Notes: generated by a model from the sequence alone, not told the origin. DNA of 64,000 nt from Candidatus Melainabacteria bacterium (GCA_003242885.1 QKMZ01000002.1:62001-126000), one strand, 5' to 3'. Counted from the first letter of the stretch, positions 1 through 8,304 are shown. Translations and numbers: made by a program.

Positions 1-282
1 CAGTTTCCACTTTTTGCAGACCTAGACATGTTCCCTGGTTTTTCCGCAGACGAGCGGCCTATCCCCAAACCAGATGCGGCTTTGAACTGGATCAATTTCT
101 ATGATCCGAACGATTTCTTAGGCTACGCAGCATCAGGCGTTTTCGAAGACATTATCGATGTTCCGTTTAGCAGTGGTCGCTTTGGCGTGACTACTCACGC
201 GGACTACTTCAAATTCGTCTCTTTCTTCGAGCTCATGGGACGGACCGTTTGTGAAGTCTTGGAAATCGAGCCGAGTTGTTAA
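1..282 (+). CDS. C-terminal part of an alpha/beta-hydrolase-like protein (cut by window edge)
   Basis: The reading frame is open from base 1 to the stop at 280-282, so this is the tail of a gene that begins outside the window; the ATG at 28 is probably internal. About 93 residues are visible. They include a segment ending DPNDFLGY and, about 40 residues later, THADYF. This spacing is like the end of serine alpha/beta-hydrolases, where the acid residue sits on a loop and the catalytic His near the C-terminus. The nucleophile elbow would lie off-window and cannot be checked. A lipase or esterase-like hydrolase is an inference from these two motifs only. Confidence 0.5.
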   Translation, partial: QFPLFADLDMFPGFSADERPIPKPDAALNWINFYDPNDFLGYAASGVFEDIIDVPFSSGRFGVTTHADYFKFVSFFELMGRTVCEVLEIEPSC

Positions 283-375
283 CTCTGTGCTAGACGGTAA
301 ACAGATCATCAATCAATCCTTATCAGGCGCAACTTCTTCGAAATCGTATATGATGCCTCTTTCCGGAGGTGGGAC

Positions 376-1077
376 ATGTCAGGAAAGTTATTAGCGAGAG
401 TCGTAGCCGTATCTGCAGTCAGCATCTGTCTGCCTACAATTGCGCAAACAGAATCGCCAAACCGGGTTCCAAAACAAACGCCAGGCATCTTTGTGCAGAC
501 ACCTCGTAAGAATTTGACGCAGAAGGACGGTGCCCCAATGCAAAAACCAGATAGTCCAGCGCCCAATCCAAGTGCGGTCACTTATCCCGGCATGACGCGA
601 TATGTGGACCTGAAAGGTTATTTCTCTGTTCTAATGCGCGGCACGCCCGACAAGGACGGGCAATTCGAGCTTGTCGACAATGCAAAATACTCGAGCGTTT
701 CTGAGAATGATAAGCAAGGAAAACGGTCGGTAAGTTACGCTGACGTACTGGCGATGGGCAAATCACCTTATGATTCAAAGAAGCAATCCGCAGTCATACA
801 GCAGCAAACTCAAGCATACATCGAAAAAATTCACGGCAAAATGAACTCGCTAAAAGCGCATGCAAAGTATGGTTATCAATTTCGAGATATCTCCGGAAGA
901 ATCGACGGCAGTCCGGAAAATAGATTCCGTTTAAATGCTTATTTGTCCGGAAATCGCATGTTCATTGTTGCTGTAGAGGGGAAAGAAGATTGGGTGAAGT
1001 CGGCCCAGGCGGATGCTTTTTTCAATTCGTTTGAAGTTCCTGGCGCGACTGCAGTTCCCAAACTTAACGTTCAGTGA
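376..1077 (+). CDS. Secreted protein of unknown function
   Basis: 233 residues. A signal peptide is visible: a Lys/Arg N-terminus, a hydrophobic stretch at about 6-20, and a likely cut near IAQ-TES. A Pro/Gln/Lys-rich linker follows (about 25-75), then a compact mixed domain (about 80-222) that begins near YPGMTRYVDLKGYFSVLM. I do not recognise the family. A clear ribosome site (GGAGG at 365-369) supports the ATG at 376. The next gene, a TPR protein that also has a signal peptide, starts 18 bases downstream, so the two probably form an operon and act together in the periplasm or at the surface. Confidence 0.75.
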   Translation: MSGKLLARVVAVSAVSICLPTIAQTESPNRVPKQTPGIFVQTPRKNLTQKDGAPMQKPDSPAPNPSAVTYPGMTRYVDLKGYFSVLMRGTPDKDGQFELVDNAKYSSVSENDKQGKRSVSYADVLAMGKSPYDSKKQSAVIQQQTQAYIEKIHGKMNSLKAHAKYGYQFRDISGRIDGSPENRFRLNAYLSGNRMFIVAVEGKEDWVKSAQADAFFNSFEVPGATAVPKLNVQ

Positions 1078-1095
1078 GCGGTAGAGTGTTGTTCA

Positions 1096-1860
1096 ATGAC
1101 CACTGTGGTGTCCCTTAATTCGTCATTCTGGTTCGTGAAAGTTCTCGCGTGTAGTGCAACGGGACTGCTGCTCTGCGCGAGCAGCGCGTTTGCATTTGAC
1201 GAGAAGAAATATAATGGTTTGCTGGAATCAGCGCGGCAACACTCTCAAGCGATGGAAGTGGAAGCCGCCATCAAGGATCTGACTGCGGCTATTACGATGA
1301 ATCCCAGCGATCCGCGCACATTTCAATTGCGCGCAGAAGGTTTCAGAGACCTGAACCTCCTGCCGGAAGCGCTCAAAGACATCAATCACGCCATTGAATT
1401 GTCGCCAAAGGACGCTGGATTGTGGCGCGACAAAGGTTGGCTTCACTACAAAAATGGACAGCACAAACTTGCAGTCGAAGACTATAGCAAGGCGCTTGAA
1501 CTCAATCCAAAGGATGGCAACGCGTATCGCTCACGCGCACGCAGCTACTCGTGTTTGAAAGATTGGAAAAGCGCTGCGGCTGACTACGAAAAGTGTTTGC
1601 AGTTTAAATCAAAAGCGATTTTGCGCACTGAAGTTGAAAATAGAGCGTCTTTGGGCGATCTCTACTTGAAAGACAAGAGATTCAATGAAGCGCTTGCACA
1701 GTTCAATTACCTTATCGAGCATTATCCGCAAATAAGCAAAGGCTATTACGGGCGCGCCGACCTTTACAAACAGCAAGGCAAAACCGATCTTGCAAAGAGA
1801 GACCTGCAAAAGGCGCACGAGCTTGACTATGAGATGGATCCGGCTTTGAGAAAACTGTGA
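1096..1860 (+). CDS. Exported TPR-repeat protein
   Basis: 254 residues. A hydrophobic signal segment (about 13-33, ending in an ASSAFA-type cleavage site) leads into about six consecutive tetratricopeptide repeats covering residues 38-250. Several repeats end in the consensus-like sequences AIELSPKD or ALELNPKD. TPR solenoids bind peptides or partner proteins; the partner here is unknown. It lies 18 bases after a secreted protein of unknown function, which makes that protein a candidate partner or at least co-expressed. The ribosome site before ATG 1096 is weak. Confidence is high for the fold and low for the role. Confidence 0.85.
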   Translation: MTTVVSLNSSFWFVKVLACSATGLLLCASSAFAFDEKKYNGLLESARQHSQAMEVEAAIKDLTAAITMNPSDPRTFQLRAEGFRDLNLLPEALKDINHAIELSPKDAGLWRDKGWLHYKNGQHKLAVEDYSKALELNPKDGNAYRSRARSYSCLKDWKSAAADYEKCLQFKSKAILRTEVENRASLGDLYLKDKRFNEALAQFNYLIEHYPQISKGYYGRADLYKQQGKTDLAKRDLQKAHELDYEMDPALRKL

Positions 1861-1914
1861 GCTGCATTGTATGATTCTTGCTCGATGCAGCAATCCGGAG
1901 GTCGGGAGTACTAA

Positions 1915-2313
1915 ATGCCACGAGGAGCGAAGCTGACTGGTTGTGTACCCATGCTTTGGGTGCCGGACTTGACCGATGCTGTTGAGTTCTACGTGGAAAC
2001 TCTCGGTTTCAAATGCGACGCGTTAGAGCCCGATGGGCACTGGGCTCAAGTGACTCGCGATGGTTTTTCAATTATGTTCGCACTGCCTTACGAGGGCTGG
2101 GATTTCGAGGAGCCGGAATTTACCGGGTCTATATATTTCCGCACGGACAAAGTTGACACGCTATGGAAGAAAATCAGCAAAAACGAAGATATCAACGTTT
2201 GCTACCCCATAGACGATATGGAATACGGCATGCGCGAATTCGGAATTTATGATTTGAATGGCTATCTGCTCCAATTTGGGCAGCCAATTTCGGACGATCA
2301 AGACGATGATTAG
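1915..2313 (+). CDS. VOC (glyoxalase/bleomycin-resistance fold) protein
   Basis: 132 residues, the usual size of a single vicinal-oxygen-chelate domain. The N-terminal half has the typical PMLWVPDLTDAVEFYVETLG start. The C-terminal half has MREFGIYDLNGYLLQFGQP, where the terminal beta strand carries a possible metal- or substrate-facing Gln. Members include glyoxalase I, dioxygenases and drug-binding proteins, and the substrate cannot be told from sequence. GGAGG (1896-1900) and GGGAG (1902-1906) lie upstream of ATG 1915. The tail is acidic (SDDQDDD). Confidence 0.8.
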   Translation: MPRGAKLTGCVPMLWVPDLTDAVEFYVETLGFKCDALEPDGHWAQVTRDGFSIMFALPYEGWDFEEPEFTGSIYFRTDKVDTLWKKISKNEDINVCYPIDDMEYGMREFGIYDLNGYLLQFGQPISDDQDDD

Positions 2314-2377
2314 GGGTTTGAAACTTCAATGAACCAGGCAGGTATTCCATAGGTCTTCACCTTATGGAGTATGCGAC

Positions 2378-2581
2378 GTGGATCAGAAGGACAAACGCGA
2401 CTTGATGGCTGCGATGATTGTTCAGAAAGTAGTCAATGACAAAATCGTTTGGCTCGGCGAAGCCAAGGTGAAAAACGAAACGAGCAAGGTTGACGAAATC
2501 TATACGCGTGACGGTTTTCAAACCATAGTCGAAGGCGCCTATGTGCTTGTCGACAAAATGTTGGCCAAAGACGGTAAGTAG
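2378..2581 (+). CDS. Small conserved-looking hypothetical protein
   Basis: 67 residues starting at GTG 2378. GGAG at 2366-2369, eight bases upstream, supports this start over the ATG at 2371, which is out of frame. The protein is charged, has no signal peptide or membrane helix, and looks like a small alpha/beta unit (MIVQKVVNDKIVWLGEAKV then an amphipathic C-terminal helix). No family was recognised. Its start, spacing and codon use look like those of a real gene. Confidence 0.55.
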   Translation: MDQKDKRDLMAAMIVQKVVNDKIVWLGEAKVKNETSKVDEIYTRDGFQTIVEGAYVLVDKMLAKDGK

Positions 2582-2616
2582 AAGCCTTTCTCCCTCGTAA
2601 ATTTATTCCCGGCGCT

Positions 2617-2633
2617 GCGGATGTTTTATCCGC
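2617..2633 (+). terminator. Weak stem-loop after the 67-residue gene
   Basis: GCGGAT and ATCCGC form a perfect 6-bp stem with a GTTTT loop, 36 bases after the stop codon. There is no real T-run behind it, so termination is only a possibility. The rest of the 242-base gap up to 2824 has a perfect TTGACA at 2689-2694 but no convincing -10 at a usable distance. Confidence 0.25.
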
Positions 2634-2823
2634 GATTTCCTTGCTGGCAGCAATCTCCAGTTGAGCACTTCCAAGTGTTTATCCAGTTTTGACATTGCCC
2701 TGCCATGATAGAGACAGATAAGGCTAGTTTTAAAGTCGAAACAAGTAAAAAAAAGAGACCTGCTTGAGCGGGCATTACTTCTCACCTCGTCTGGTCGCTG
2801 TACAGACAGCGGAAGGAGCGGTA

Positions 2824-3255
2824 ATGGCCACAATGATCCTGGCTCTACTAGAAGAACACGAGAATGCTGCGCACGTTAGCGCTTGCCTGGAAGCCTGTGG
2901 GCATGAAGTCTTCGTAGTAGACACCTTTGTAAAAGCCAAAGGTCTGCTCAAGTCCCAAAATATTGATCTGATTATCTCTGATGTGCATCTGGTAAATGGA
3001 GGCAATGTCTTCGATTTCCTGCGTTGGGCAAAAGCAAGCGCAGCCACCTCCAACATTCCTTTTGTTCTATTCAGCAACAAGCCCTCACCTACGGCTAAAT
3101 ACTTGGCTGAGGGCGTGCGCATATCTGCTCGCATACTTGGCGCTGTTAAATATTTTGAGATGGATGAATTTGATGCAGTCAAATTTCAAAAACATATCAA
3201 CGAATTATTACCACCCGACAGACAAACCACTAATTCGACTTCAGCCCAGACTTAA
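2824..3255 (+). CDS. Receiver-like (CheY-fold) protein, first of a tandem pair
   Basis: 143 residues from ATG 2824, chosen because a purine-rich site (GGAAGGAG, 2811-2818) precedes it; an in-frame TTG at 2764 would add 20 unlikely residues. The fold reads as a response-regulator receiver. Beta-1 is MILALLEEH, and the phospho-acceptor strand is LIISDVHL, with Asp retained. The acidic pair that normally follows beta-1 is replaced by Glu-Glu, and the C-terminal switch region GAVKYFEMDEF is atypical, so this may be an atypical or pseudo-receiver. There is no output domain. It is followed 21 bases later by a close paralogue. Confidence 0.75.
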   Translation: MATMILALLEEHENAAHVSACLEACGHEVFVVDTFVKAKGLLKSQNIDLIISDVHLVNGGNVFDFLRWAKASAATSNIPFVLFSNKPSPTAKYLAEGVRISARILGAVKYFEMDEFDAVKFQKHINELLPPDRQTTNSTSAQT

Positions 3256-3276
3256 GAAGGAAAGAAGGTAAATATC

Positions 3277-3771
3277 ATGGACGCCCGAATACTAGTAACA
3301 ATGGAACACCTGGAGCCCCGGACGCTGATAAGCAGCTGTTTGGAGAATTTCGGGCACTGTGTAGTGACTACAGACACATTTCATAATGCCATGGAAATTC
3401 TCAGATCGAAGAACTTTGATCTCATCATTTCGGATGTTCATCTGCAAAATGGTGGCAGCGTCTTCGATTTCCTTCGCTGGGTGAAAGGTGATCCGCATAT
3501 GCGTGCGGTGCCGTTTGTCTGCTTCAGCGCCGAACCGCCGGAGGTGGGCAAATACCTAGCCGATGGAGTGCGAACAGCAGCGCGTGCTCTTGGCGCGGCA
3601 CGTTACATTTCAATGGAGCATTTTGATCAAAATGCATTTCGACATGAAATTGAATGGTTGCTGCCTTTGGAACGTGGTGGCAGCTATTATGCTGAGCCAT
3701 TTAAGGGGACCAATCATGAAGATGAGAGTGGACACAAAACCGCAACTGACAACTCGATACATGGCAAATAA
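3277..3771 (+). CDS. Receiver-like (CheY-fold) protein, second of a tandem pair
   Basis: 164 residues and clearly a duplicate of the preceding gene. They share LIISDVHL.NGG.VFDFLRW, the strand with FSAEPPEVGKYLADGVR (FSNKPSPTAKYLAEGVR in the other), and a shared region near A.RYISMEHFD. The phosphorylatable Asp in SDVHL is kept. The beta-1 end reads RILVTMEHLEP, so the usual Mg-binding acidic pair is lost. Relative to its twin it has an added C-terminal tail of about 30 residues. A strong site (AAGAAGGAAAGAAGG) precedes the ATG. The two proteins could be partners or competitors in a signalling relay; this is inference. Confidence 0.75.
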   Translation: MDARILVTMEHLEPRTLISSCLENFGHCVVTTDTFHNAMEILRSKNFDLIISDVHLQNGGSVFDFLRWVKGDPHMRAVPFVCFSAEPPEVGKYLADGVRTAARALGAARYISMEHFDQNAFRHEIEWLLPLERGGSYYAEPFKGTNHEDESGHKTATDNSIHGK

Positions 3772-3907
3772 GGACGTTTGTCACGAAAGTGCTCACTCGT
3801 CACTTATGATCTTTTCAGAATCCGAGTTACTTCGTCAACATTACTTTGCACAAATGATCATAAAAGTGGAAGGTTCTCCGAAACCTGCAAATCCGCTGGT
3901 AGATTGA
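3716..3907 (+). CDS. Possible small protein overlapping the end of the receiver gene
   Basis: A 63-residue frame starts at ATG 3716 with AAGGGG at 3703-3708 in good position. It overlaps the last 56 bases of the receiver-like gene in another frame and continues alone for about 135 bases. The product is soluble and His/Ser-rich in the middle, with no recognisable motif. The good ribosome site and translational overlap suggest coupling. Shortness and the lack of any known relative keep confidence low. Confidence 0.35.
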   Translation: MKMRVDTKPQLTTRYMANKDVCHESAHSSLMIFSESELLRQHYFAQMIIKVEGSPKPANPLVD

Positions 3908-3936
3908 GCGCAGGCGAGATTCAATAGGAGAATCAA

Positions 3937-4374
3937 ATGAAACGCAAAGCATCTGCTGAATGGCAAAAAGGTCTTAAGGACGGAAAAGGCACCATCACGA
4001 CCGAATCAGGCGTTTTGGAAAAAACTCAATATAGCTTCAGCACAAGATTTGAAGAAGGCAAAGGAACCAACCCGGAAGAGTTGATTGCTGCTGCTCACTC
4101 TGGCTGCTTCTCAATGGCATTGTCTGCTCAGCTCGGCGAACTCGGTTTGACCGCTGACAAGATCAACACCACCGCAACAGTTAAGCTCGAAAAGCTGGAA
4201 ACAGGCTTCACCGTGACCGAAATTCATCTCGAAGTTGTTGCTGCTATTCCGAACGCAACTGAAGAACAATTCAAGACCGCAACCGAAAATGCTAAGACCG
4301 GCTGCCCGATCTCGAAGCTCTTCAACGCGAAGATCACCATGGATGCAAAATTGGAAACCGCTGTCAAAGCGTAG
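3937..4374 (+). CDS. OsmC/Ohr-family peroxiredoxin-like protein
   Basis: 145 residues, the usual OsmC size. Two conserved cysteines are present in their family contexts, HSGCFSMAL (about residue 59) and KTGCPISKLF (about 124). In OsmC/Ohr proteins these form the thiol pair that reduces organic hydroperoxides. The NPEELIAAAHSGCF segment is a family hallmark. It is closer to the OsmC branch (SalL/YhfA-like naming varies) than to Ohr. AGGAG at 3926-3930 supports ATG 3937. It is probably cytoplasmic. A strong terminator follows at 4407, so transcription ends here. Confidence 0.92.
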   Translation: MKRKASAEWQKGLKDGKGTITTESGVLEKTQYSFSTRFEEGKGTNPEELIAAAHSGCFSMALSAQLGELGLTADKINTTATVKLEKLETGFTVTEIHLEVVAAIPNATEEQFKTATENAKTGCPISKLFNAKITMDAKLETAVKA

Positions 4375-4406
4375 TTTTCAGTTCTGAACATCTGACAGAA
4401 AAAAAT

Positions 4407-4437
4407 AAACGGGCTCGGAGTTTTCCGGGCCCGTTTT
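4407..4437 (+). terminator. Rho-independent terminator after the OsmC-like gene
   Basis: A 12-bp stem (AAACGGGCTCGG / CCGGGCCCGTTT, with one G-U pair) and a 6-base loop are followed by a short T-rich tail. It lies 32 bases after the stop codon and separates this gene from the membrane-protein cluster downstream. Confidence 0.85.
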
Positions 4438-4481
4438 GTCTCGCTGTATAGTGGAGATATCGCCCGTTTGGATGGCTGTTT

Positions 4482-5096
4482 GTGAAAACTGAAAGAGAAC
4501 GCGAAAAGTTGCCTTCGAAACCTCCGAAAAAATCCTTTCTTGAAAGAATTTCTGAGTTTTTTCGCGAGCCGATACGGACGTTCGACAAGCTTAGTTCAGA
4601 ACAGCCAGAACGTTATGTTGAAAGATATTCAATTACCGTTTTCGTTGGCGGTGCCTGCATTCTTTCGAGCTTCTTTTATTGGTTCTTGCCGCCGCTCGTT
4701 AGAGTTTTGGTTGTGCCTGTATTCATTGGGTCTGCTTGGTGGGCTGGTGCTCGCATTGCTCCGAATCTCATAACTCGGGAAGGAAGAGAACAGCTGATCC
4801 AAAGTTTCAATATTGTTGAGACACAACAGTTATTCGAAGCGATTATGTTTACTAGCTATTCTTCTATATTTGCGGCACTTCCTCTAGTTTTTGCACCGCA
4901 CCAATTTGTTGTGTTGATGCATGATGCTGCAATTCGGACACTTTTTCTCTCTTTGTTTACTTGGATTTTGATTGGTGCACCGCTGTTTGTGATGTCGAAA
5001 ACGATTCAAACTCGATTGGCGATTGTTTTGATGTTCTCTGTTCCTGCGGCTCTCCTCGTTTGGAGCTTGGTATTGAACCTTTTGTACTGTAGCTAA
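4482..5096 (+). CDS. Multi-pass membrane protein of unknown function
   Basis: 204 residues from GTG 4482. A charged cytoplasmic N-terminus (about 1-48, Lys/Glu/Pro-rich) is followed by four or five hydrophobic segments (about 51-70, 72-88, 124-143, 150-168, 178-198). The layout resembles Yip1/YIP-type small membrane proteins, but no signature proves this. It begins a three-gene run with a YwqK-like repeat protein and another membrane protein. Both flanking proteins are membrane proteins of similar style, so they may form one module. Confidence 0.65.
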   Translation: MKTEREREKLPSKPPKKSFLERISEFFREPIRTFDKLSSEQPERYVERYSITVFVGGACILSSFFYWFLPPLVRVLVVPVFIGSAWWAGARIAPNLITREGREQLIQSFNIVETQQLFEAIMFTSYSSIFAALPLVFAPHQFVVLMHDAAIRTLFLSLFTWILIGAPLFVMSKTIQTRLAIVLMFSVPAALLVWSLVLNLLYCS

Positions 5097-5127
5097 TGCA
5101 AAGATTTTGCGGTCGCTGAAGGTAATA

Positions 5128-5529
5128 ATGAAAACCGATAATAGTAAAACCGATGCGGATGGAAGGCTCAAAAATGGGCATTACAAGGAGCACTTCAAAG
5201 ACGGCTCTGTGATGTGCGAAGGGGACTTTCATGACGGCGAGAAAGTCGGCGAGTGGAAGTATTATCTCGTCAACGGCAACTTGAAAGCAATTGGTCGTTT
5301 CGAAAACGGCAAGATGATTGGCGAATGGAAGTGGTATCGTGAAAACGGCGAACTAATGCAAACAGGCTCTTTCGATGAAGAAGAACGGAAGAGCGGTGTG
5401 TGGGTTCGCTATCAAGAAAACGGTAAGAAGTACGATGAAGGCGAGTTTCGCGCTGGGAAGAAAATTGGGGAATGGCATCTCTACGATAAGAATGGAAAAC
5501 TAGCGAAGACAAGTAAACACAAGGGTTAA
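5128..5529 (+). CDS. YwqK-like / MORN-type repeat protein
   Basis: 133 residues from ATG 5128, which has GAAGGT just upstream; a TTG at 5107 in frame is less likely. It contains about five imperfect repeats of the form GxxxxGEWKYY...NGxLxxxGxFxNGKxxG (for example EKVGEWKYY, KMIGEWKWY, KKIGEWHLY). These repeats are typical of MORN and YwqK-family proteins. Some YwqK relatives are annotated as toxin-system antitoxins, but no toxin partner is visible here. No signal peptide is present. The next gene begins three bases after the stop, so the two are co-translated. Confidence 0.8.
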   Translation: MKTDNSKTDADGRLKNGHYKEHFKDGSVMCEGDFHDGEKVGEWKYYLVNGNLKAIGRFENGKMIGEWKWYRENGELMQTGSFDEEERKSGVWVRYQENGKKYDEGEFRAGKKIGEWHLYDKNGKLAKTSKHKG

Positions 5530-5532
5530 GAG

Positions 5533-6024
5533 ATGCCGCCCGACAAACAGAAAGTCGACAAAGCAAGAAAGATCGTAGAAGTTAGTGCCGCGTTTGTAGA
5601 AGAAAAGGCGGAACTTCCTGCTGTTATTCAGGCGCAAGCGGAAGATCTTGCTGATTCCAACCTTGTTTCAACAGTTTCATTAGAGCAGGCAAACACGCCA
5701 CTGCCACCGACCATCGCATTGAAGAATACATTGATGAAGGCACTTCCGTTTGTGCTGATTTCACTAGCGCTCTTTGCGCTGCCTTTCGTAATGTCTGATT
5801 TCAATGTTCTGTGGCTCAAGTATTCGCAGGTCCGTACGTACATGATGTGTGCTTTCATCTGGAATTTGATTGGAGCGTGCCTTTATGCTCAAGTGGATAA
5901 GCGCAATCAAAAAATCTTGATCTTCCTAATTTTCGCGCTTCCGCTAATCACGTCGCATCACTGGGCCAGTTTTATGTACATTATCGAAATGAGCTTGCGC
6001 TCAGTCCTAAATGCCCCTCTGTAA
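5533..6024 (+). CDS. Membrane protein of unknown function
   Basis: 163 residues starting three bases after the YwqK-like gene. The N-terminal 65 residues are soluble and rich in Ala/Glu/Val. About three hydrophobic helices follow (about 72-91, 103-121, 126-145). It has the same style as the 204-residue membrane protein two genes upstream but is not an obvious duplicate. No family was recognised. Tight spacing indicates co-expression with the repeat protein. Confidence 0.6.
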   Translation: MPPDKQKVDKARKIVEVSAAFVEEKAELPAVIQAQAEDLADSNLVSTVSLEQANTPLPPTIALKNTLMKALPFVLISLALFALPFVMSDFNVLWLKYSQVRTYMMCAFIWNLIGACLYAQVDKRNQKILIFLIFALPLITSHHWASFMYIIEMSLRSVLNAPL

Positions 6025-6137
6025 GTCGTAGACGATAGAGTACGGTTTTAGGCGCCTGCGCCCGGTCTCTACTTGTTTAAGTGGCGGCGGCAAAGGGCAT
6101 GTGAATAACGCGGTCTGTTATTAATCTCCAACCTTTC

Positions 6138-7727
6138 ATGCATAGCCAAGGTCAACAGAGCAGCGGCAATAATGGGCCGCCGCGCCTCCCGAGAATTCCT
6201 CCAGATCGCTATACGATACTGGGCGAATTGGGCAGCGGCGGGATGGGTACCGTGCTCAAGGCGACCCATGTGCATTTGAACAAGCCGGTTGCAATCAAAG
6301 TATTGAACATGGAATTAGTCAAAGACCGCACTAGTTTGTCGCGTTTTGAATCGGAAGCGAAGGCTGGTGGGCAGCTAGCGCATCCTAATCTTGTGGCTGT
6401 GTTTGACTTCGGTTATACGCTTGATGGCGAGCCATATTTCGTGATGGAGTATGTTGAGGGATTCAGTCTCGCAGAACTCGTGAAGAGGTGCGGGAAGTGT
6501 CCCAGCGCTGACTTCATTTTTGTCTTTATTCAAGCGCTGAAGGCGCTCAACTACATTCACAGGAAAAACGTCATTCACCGCGACATAAAGAGTAGCAATA
6601 TTATGTTGCAGTTCATCGAAGGCGATCGTTATGTGAAGCTGATTGACTTCGGTATTGCGAAGGTTCTCGCAGATACTGGTGTGACGATGCAGCAACTCAC
6701 ATCTACAGGTGAAGCCGTTGGAAGTCCGCTCTACATGAGTCCAGAGCAGTGCAAAGGCAGTCATGTCGATGTGCGCGCTGACATCTACTCGTTGGGATGC
6801 GTAATGCATGAGTGTTTTGCCGGATATCCACCTTTTCGCGGTGGTAACGCTATGCAGACCATACATATGCACATCAATGATCCGCCCGCTCCCCTTGCCA
6901 GTCTATGTAGGTCTGAGCAAGAGCTTTTGATTGCCAGCATGATTCACAAGTGTATTCTTAAGCGCCCGGAAGACCGCTACCAGAGCGCCGCAGAGCTTGG
7001 AATGCATTTGGAGGAAATTGCAAATGTTGGCGCCCATGTACAGTCAATCCAGCGTCCAACAAGCACTGTTGACGCGGCGAACCGTTGGAAGAAGGGAAAC
7101 AAAACGACAGAACAAGGTTCGTCAATAATACAAGGGCAGACTGGTGCAAACATTCCCCAGCTCGCACGCCCAGAGTTTCAAGATGGTATGCGAACTTCTG
7201 CAATTCAAGACAAGATAATCGGTGGGCAAACGCAAGCATCAGGGCTGAGTCAAACACTGCGCCGCCCGACCAGTCCGTTGAACCAAACTGGCTTAACCCA
7301 GTCTGGGCTGACTAATGCCGGAGGCGCAGCCGCGCAAGATACACCACAGATTGATGAGCGCCTTCCTGACCGATGGAATTTGCATAATGTAAGCGGACAG
7401 CAGTCGATGTCGAATGGTAACTTCTACGAGGCTGAGAGGCACTTCCTTCAGGCGGTTGAGATCGCAGAGCAATTTGGTCGCAGCGACGAACGTCTTCCCA
7501 ACTCGCTGAATCGTCTCGCGCTCTGCTATAAATCGCAAGGCCGATATGATGATGCCGAAAAAATCTATGTGCGCGCTGTCGAGATGCGAGAAGCCATTGT
7601 TGGGTCGCTGTCAAAAGATTTGCTCCCATTGCTCGAGCAGTACGCCGGGCTTTTGCGTATAGTAAAAAGAGATCAGGAAGCAGAAAAGATCGAGAAGCGA
7701 ATTCATTTCATAATGAAATCGAAGTAG
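6138..7727 (+). CDS. Eukaryotic-like Ser/Thr protein kinase with C-terminal TPRs
   Basis: 529 residues. The kinase domain covers about 25-295 with every key motif: glycine loop GELGSGGMGTV (29-39), ATP Lys54 in VAIK, catalytic HRDIK (147-151), DFG (170-172) and the SPE anchor (201-203). It is therefore expected to be active. A Gln/Thr-rich linker (about 300-400) leads to a C-terminal TPR block (about 400-529) with YEAERHFLQAVEIAEQFG and YDDAEKIYVRAVEMREAIVG. There is no transmembrane helix or PASTA domain, so it is a cytosolic enzyme that probably recruits substrates through the TPRs. It stands alone, 113 bases after the previous gene. The substrate is unknown. Confidence 0.95.
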   Translation: MHSQGQQSSGNNGPPRLPRIPPDRYTILGELGSGGMGTVLKATHVHLNKPVAIKVLNMELVKDRTSLSRFESEAKAGGQLAHPNLVAVFDFGYTLDGEPYFVMEYVEGFSLAELVKRCGKCPSADFIFVFIQALKALNYIHRKNVIHRDIKSSNIMLQFIEGDRYVKLIDFGIAKVLADTGVTMQQLTSTGEAVGSPLYMSPEQCKGSHVDVRADIYSLGCVMHECFAGYPPFRGGNAMQTIHMHINDPPAPLASLCRSEQELLIASMIHKCILKRPEDRYQSAAELGMHLEEIANVGAHVQSIQRPTSTVDAANRWKKGNKTTEQGSSIIQGQTGANIPQLARPEFQDGMRTSAIQDKIIGGQTQASGLSQTLRRPTSPLNQTGLTQSGLTNAGGAAAQDTPQIDERLPDRWNLHNVSGQQSMSNGNFYEAERHFLQAVEIAEQFGRSDERLPNSLNRLALCYKSQGRYDDAEKIYVRAVEMREAIVGSLSKDLLPLLEQYAGLLRIVKRDQEAEKIEKRIHFIMKSK

Positions 7728-7951
7728 TTTGGCAAGTAGTTATGTGTAACGCCTAAAAGCCATTGCCAATTGCGTGTTTTTACTCTTCACGCGGGATGCC
7801 GGCTGCTGTGTTTATCCCTCGGAGAGTCCAATAAACAGTGGTTCTTCCGCAGTTTTTGCAACAAAAATTACCTAAAAATCTGGGAACCGGGAACGTATCA
7901 GCCTCTCCGGTGTCTATTTCTGCAGACAGAATGACTTTGAGGAATTAAACG

Positions 7952-8251
7952 ATGAAACTTACTTCTCTATTTCTCGCCGCTGTCATGGTATCCGCAATGG
8001 CTGTTCAGACCGCTGAAGCGCGCGATCATCATGGTTGGCGAAACCAGCACAGAAACTGGAACAATAACTACAATAGAAAGATTTGGAAGCAACAGCGAGC
8101 CTGGAACAATAAGATGTATAAGCAGTCTTGGAATAACCGAGGTGGTTACAGACCCGGTCGTCCTTGGGACAACGCATACGACAATGCAATGCGTGCCGAA
8201 GCTATCCAGCGACAACAACAAGCGATGCAGTACGGATGGTACTGGCGCTAA
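7952..8251 (+). CDS. Small secreted Trp/Asn/Arg-rich protein
   Basis: 99 residues. A clean signal peptide (1-22, cut near AEA-RDHH) is followed by a mature part of about 75 residues that is unusually rich in Trp, Asn, Arg, Gln and Tyr. It has repeated W-N and Q-R pairs and a basic charge. GAGGAA at 7939-7944 supports ATG 7952. There is no known domain. The composition suggests a surface or cell-wall-associated basic protein that might bind polymers; this is inference. It is preceded by 224 bases with no gene and followed by two consecutive hairpins. Confidence 0.75.
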   Translation: MKLTSLFLAAVMVSAMAVQTAEARDHHGWRNQHRNWNNNYNRKIWKQQRAWNNKMYKQSWNNRGGYRPGRPWDNAYDNAMRAEAIQRQQQAMQYGWYWR

Positions 8252-8258
8252 AGGTCTA

Positions 8259-8299
8259 GTCTGAGTGCGTACTCTGTGAAAAGGAGTACCGACGCAGAC
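8259..8299 (+). repeat. Inverted repeat (long imperfect hairpin) after the small secreted gene
   Basis: GTACTC (8269-8274) pairs with GAGTAC (8284-8289) around a 9-base loop, and GTCTG (8259-8263) pairs with CAGAC (8295-8299) outside it. The structure begins seven bases after the stop codon. It may protect the 3' end of the messenger or act with the next hairpin. Confidence 0.45.
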
Positions 8300-8304
8300 T
8301 TCGC

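Noticed and set aside
3563..3715. Upstream extension of the small overlapping frame in the receiver gene
   Set aside because: Fully within the receiver coding region; the ribosome site supports only ATG 3716.
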